The notes under the pieces: model-generated
Told to the model about the DNA's origin: nothing
Databases searched by the model: none
The model's input: the letters and a program-made list of their open reading frames with translations, nothing else
Origin: Actinomycetota bacterium
GTDB lineage: Bacteria > Actinomycetota > Thermoleophilia > UBA2241
DNA length: 6,277 nt
Assembly (NCBI GenBank): GCA_003132645.1
Contig: PKYM01000310.1
Coordinates: forward strand, 1-6,277
Reading direction: 5' to 3'
Shown: piece by piece, positions 6,050 to 6,277 of the stretch
How positions within the stretch are numbered: position 1 is the first letter of the stretch
Layout of the letters: every line of letters starts with the position of its first letter
Translations under genes and position numbers: made by a program

Positions 6050-6277
6050 TTACGCGGGAAGACGAGCGCTGTTTGCTGGCGCTTCTCGGCGTCTGCCGAC
6101 GACTCGCCGACCTGCTCGAGCGGCTTGGGGGTCGAGGACCAAAACGGGGCCACGTCCTCTCAGACGCGAGGACCGCACCTCCACCGCCATGCCGGCGGAC
6201 ATCAACGTCCCGACCAGCACCTCATCGCCCGCCGACCCCCAGTAGCCGGCCCCCGGCTCGGCCGCCCAGAAGATGAG
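6050..6277 (-). CDS. Possible 3' end of an unidentified minus-strand gene
   Basis: A frame enters from the right edge and runs 75 codons to TAA at 6052-6050. Its first 37 codons (LIFWAAEPGAGYWGSAGDEV, then LVGTLMSAGMAVEVRSS) have nearly uniform G/C third positions and a believable mix of hydrophobic and polar residues. The last 38 are arginine-rich with poor codon use, as if the original end was lost or the real stop was displaced by a frameshift. A plus-strand frame sharing the same third positions stops at 6243-6245, while the bias continues past it, which favours the minus strand. The family is not recognised. Confidence 0.3.
   Translation of the reverse strand, partial: LIFWAAEPGAGYWGSAGDEVLVGTLMSAGMAVEVRSSRLRGRGPVLVLDPQAARAGRRVVGRRREAPANSARLPA

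Noticed and set aside
6022..6276. 84-codon plus-strand ORF at the right end
   Set aside because: The first 37 residues could fold as a helix, but the rest is Pro/Arg/Ser/Thr low complexity with poor codon bias, and the start lacks a good ribosome binding site.
1..6277. CRISPR array, tRNA, rRNA or insertion sequence
   Set aside because: No regularly spaced repeats, no cloverleaf-like stretch and no transposase motifs were seen on either strand.

Overview
The window is GC-rich with strong G/C bias at third codon positions, GTG as well as ATG starts, and short stop/start overlaps between genes. Together with permeases that open with an AEWTKL(R/H)TV motif, this points to an actinobacterium. It could be a Streptomyces-like or Thermoleophilia-type lineage, but the sequence does not fix the genus.

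The layout has four regions. (1) Positions 3-335 (+) hold a fragment of a voltage-gated ion channel that keeps the S2 end, S3 and S4 and loses its similarity abruptly near 276. Its tail runs 27 bases into the end of the convergent gene. (2) Positions 309-3600 (-) are a three-gene ABC-2 transporter operon, read right to left: an ATPase (3600-2662), a large permease with an extracellular lectin-like insert (2665-1082), and a smaller permease (1085-309). Both junctions are 4-base overlaps with ribosome binding sites. (3) Positions 3601-3774 are a divergent control region, and 3775-5564 (+) encode an OmpR/PhoB-type response regulator and its histidine kinase, overlapping by one base. (4) Positions 5565-6277 are a poorly coding tail with a possible small gene, a tiny overlapping ORF, and a possible gene end on the minus strand at the right edge.

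The core is a self-contained stress or resistance module. A kinase with almost no extracellular domain would signal to the regulator, which probably controls both its own operon and the divergent ABC operon. The strongest evidence is a perfect inverted repeat at 3649-3689, built from four GGTGTCA/TGACACC half-sites. On each side two half-sites lie 11 bases apart in direct orientation, the geometry PhoB-family dimers use. On both sides a TA-starting hexamer sits exactly 10 bases beyond the outer half-site, so the site could activate two divergent promoters symmetrically. The transported substrate cannot be read from the sequence. Export of, or protection from, a peptide, lipid or antibiotic is the usual role of such modules.
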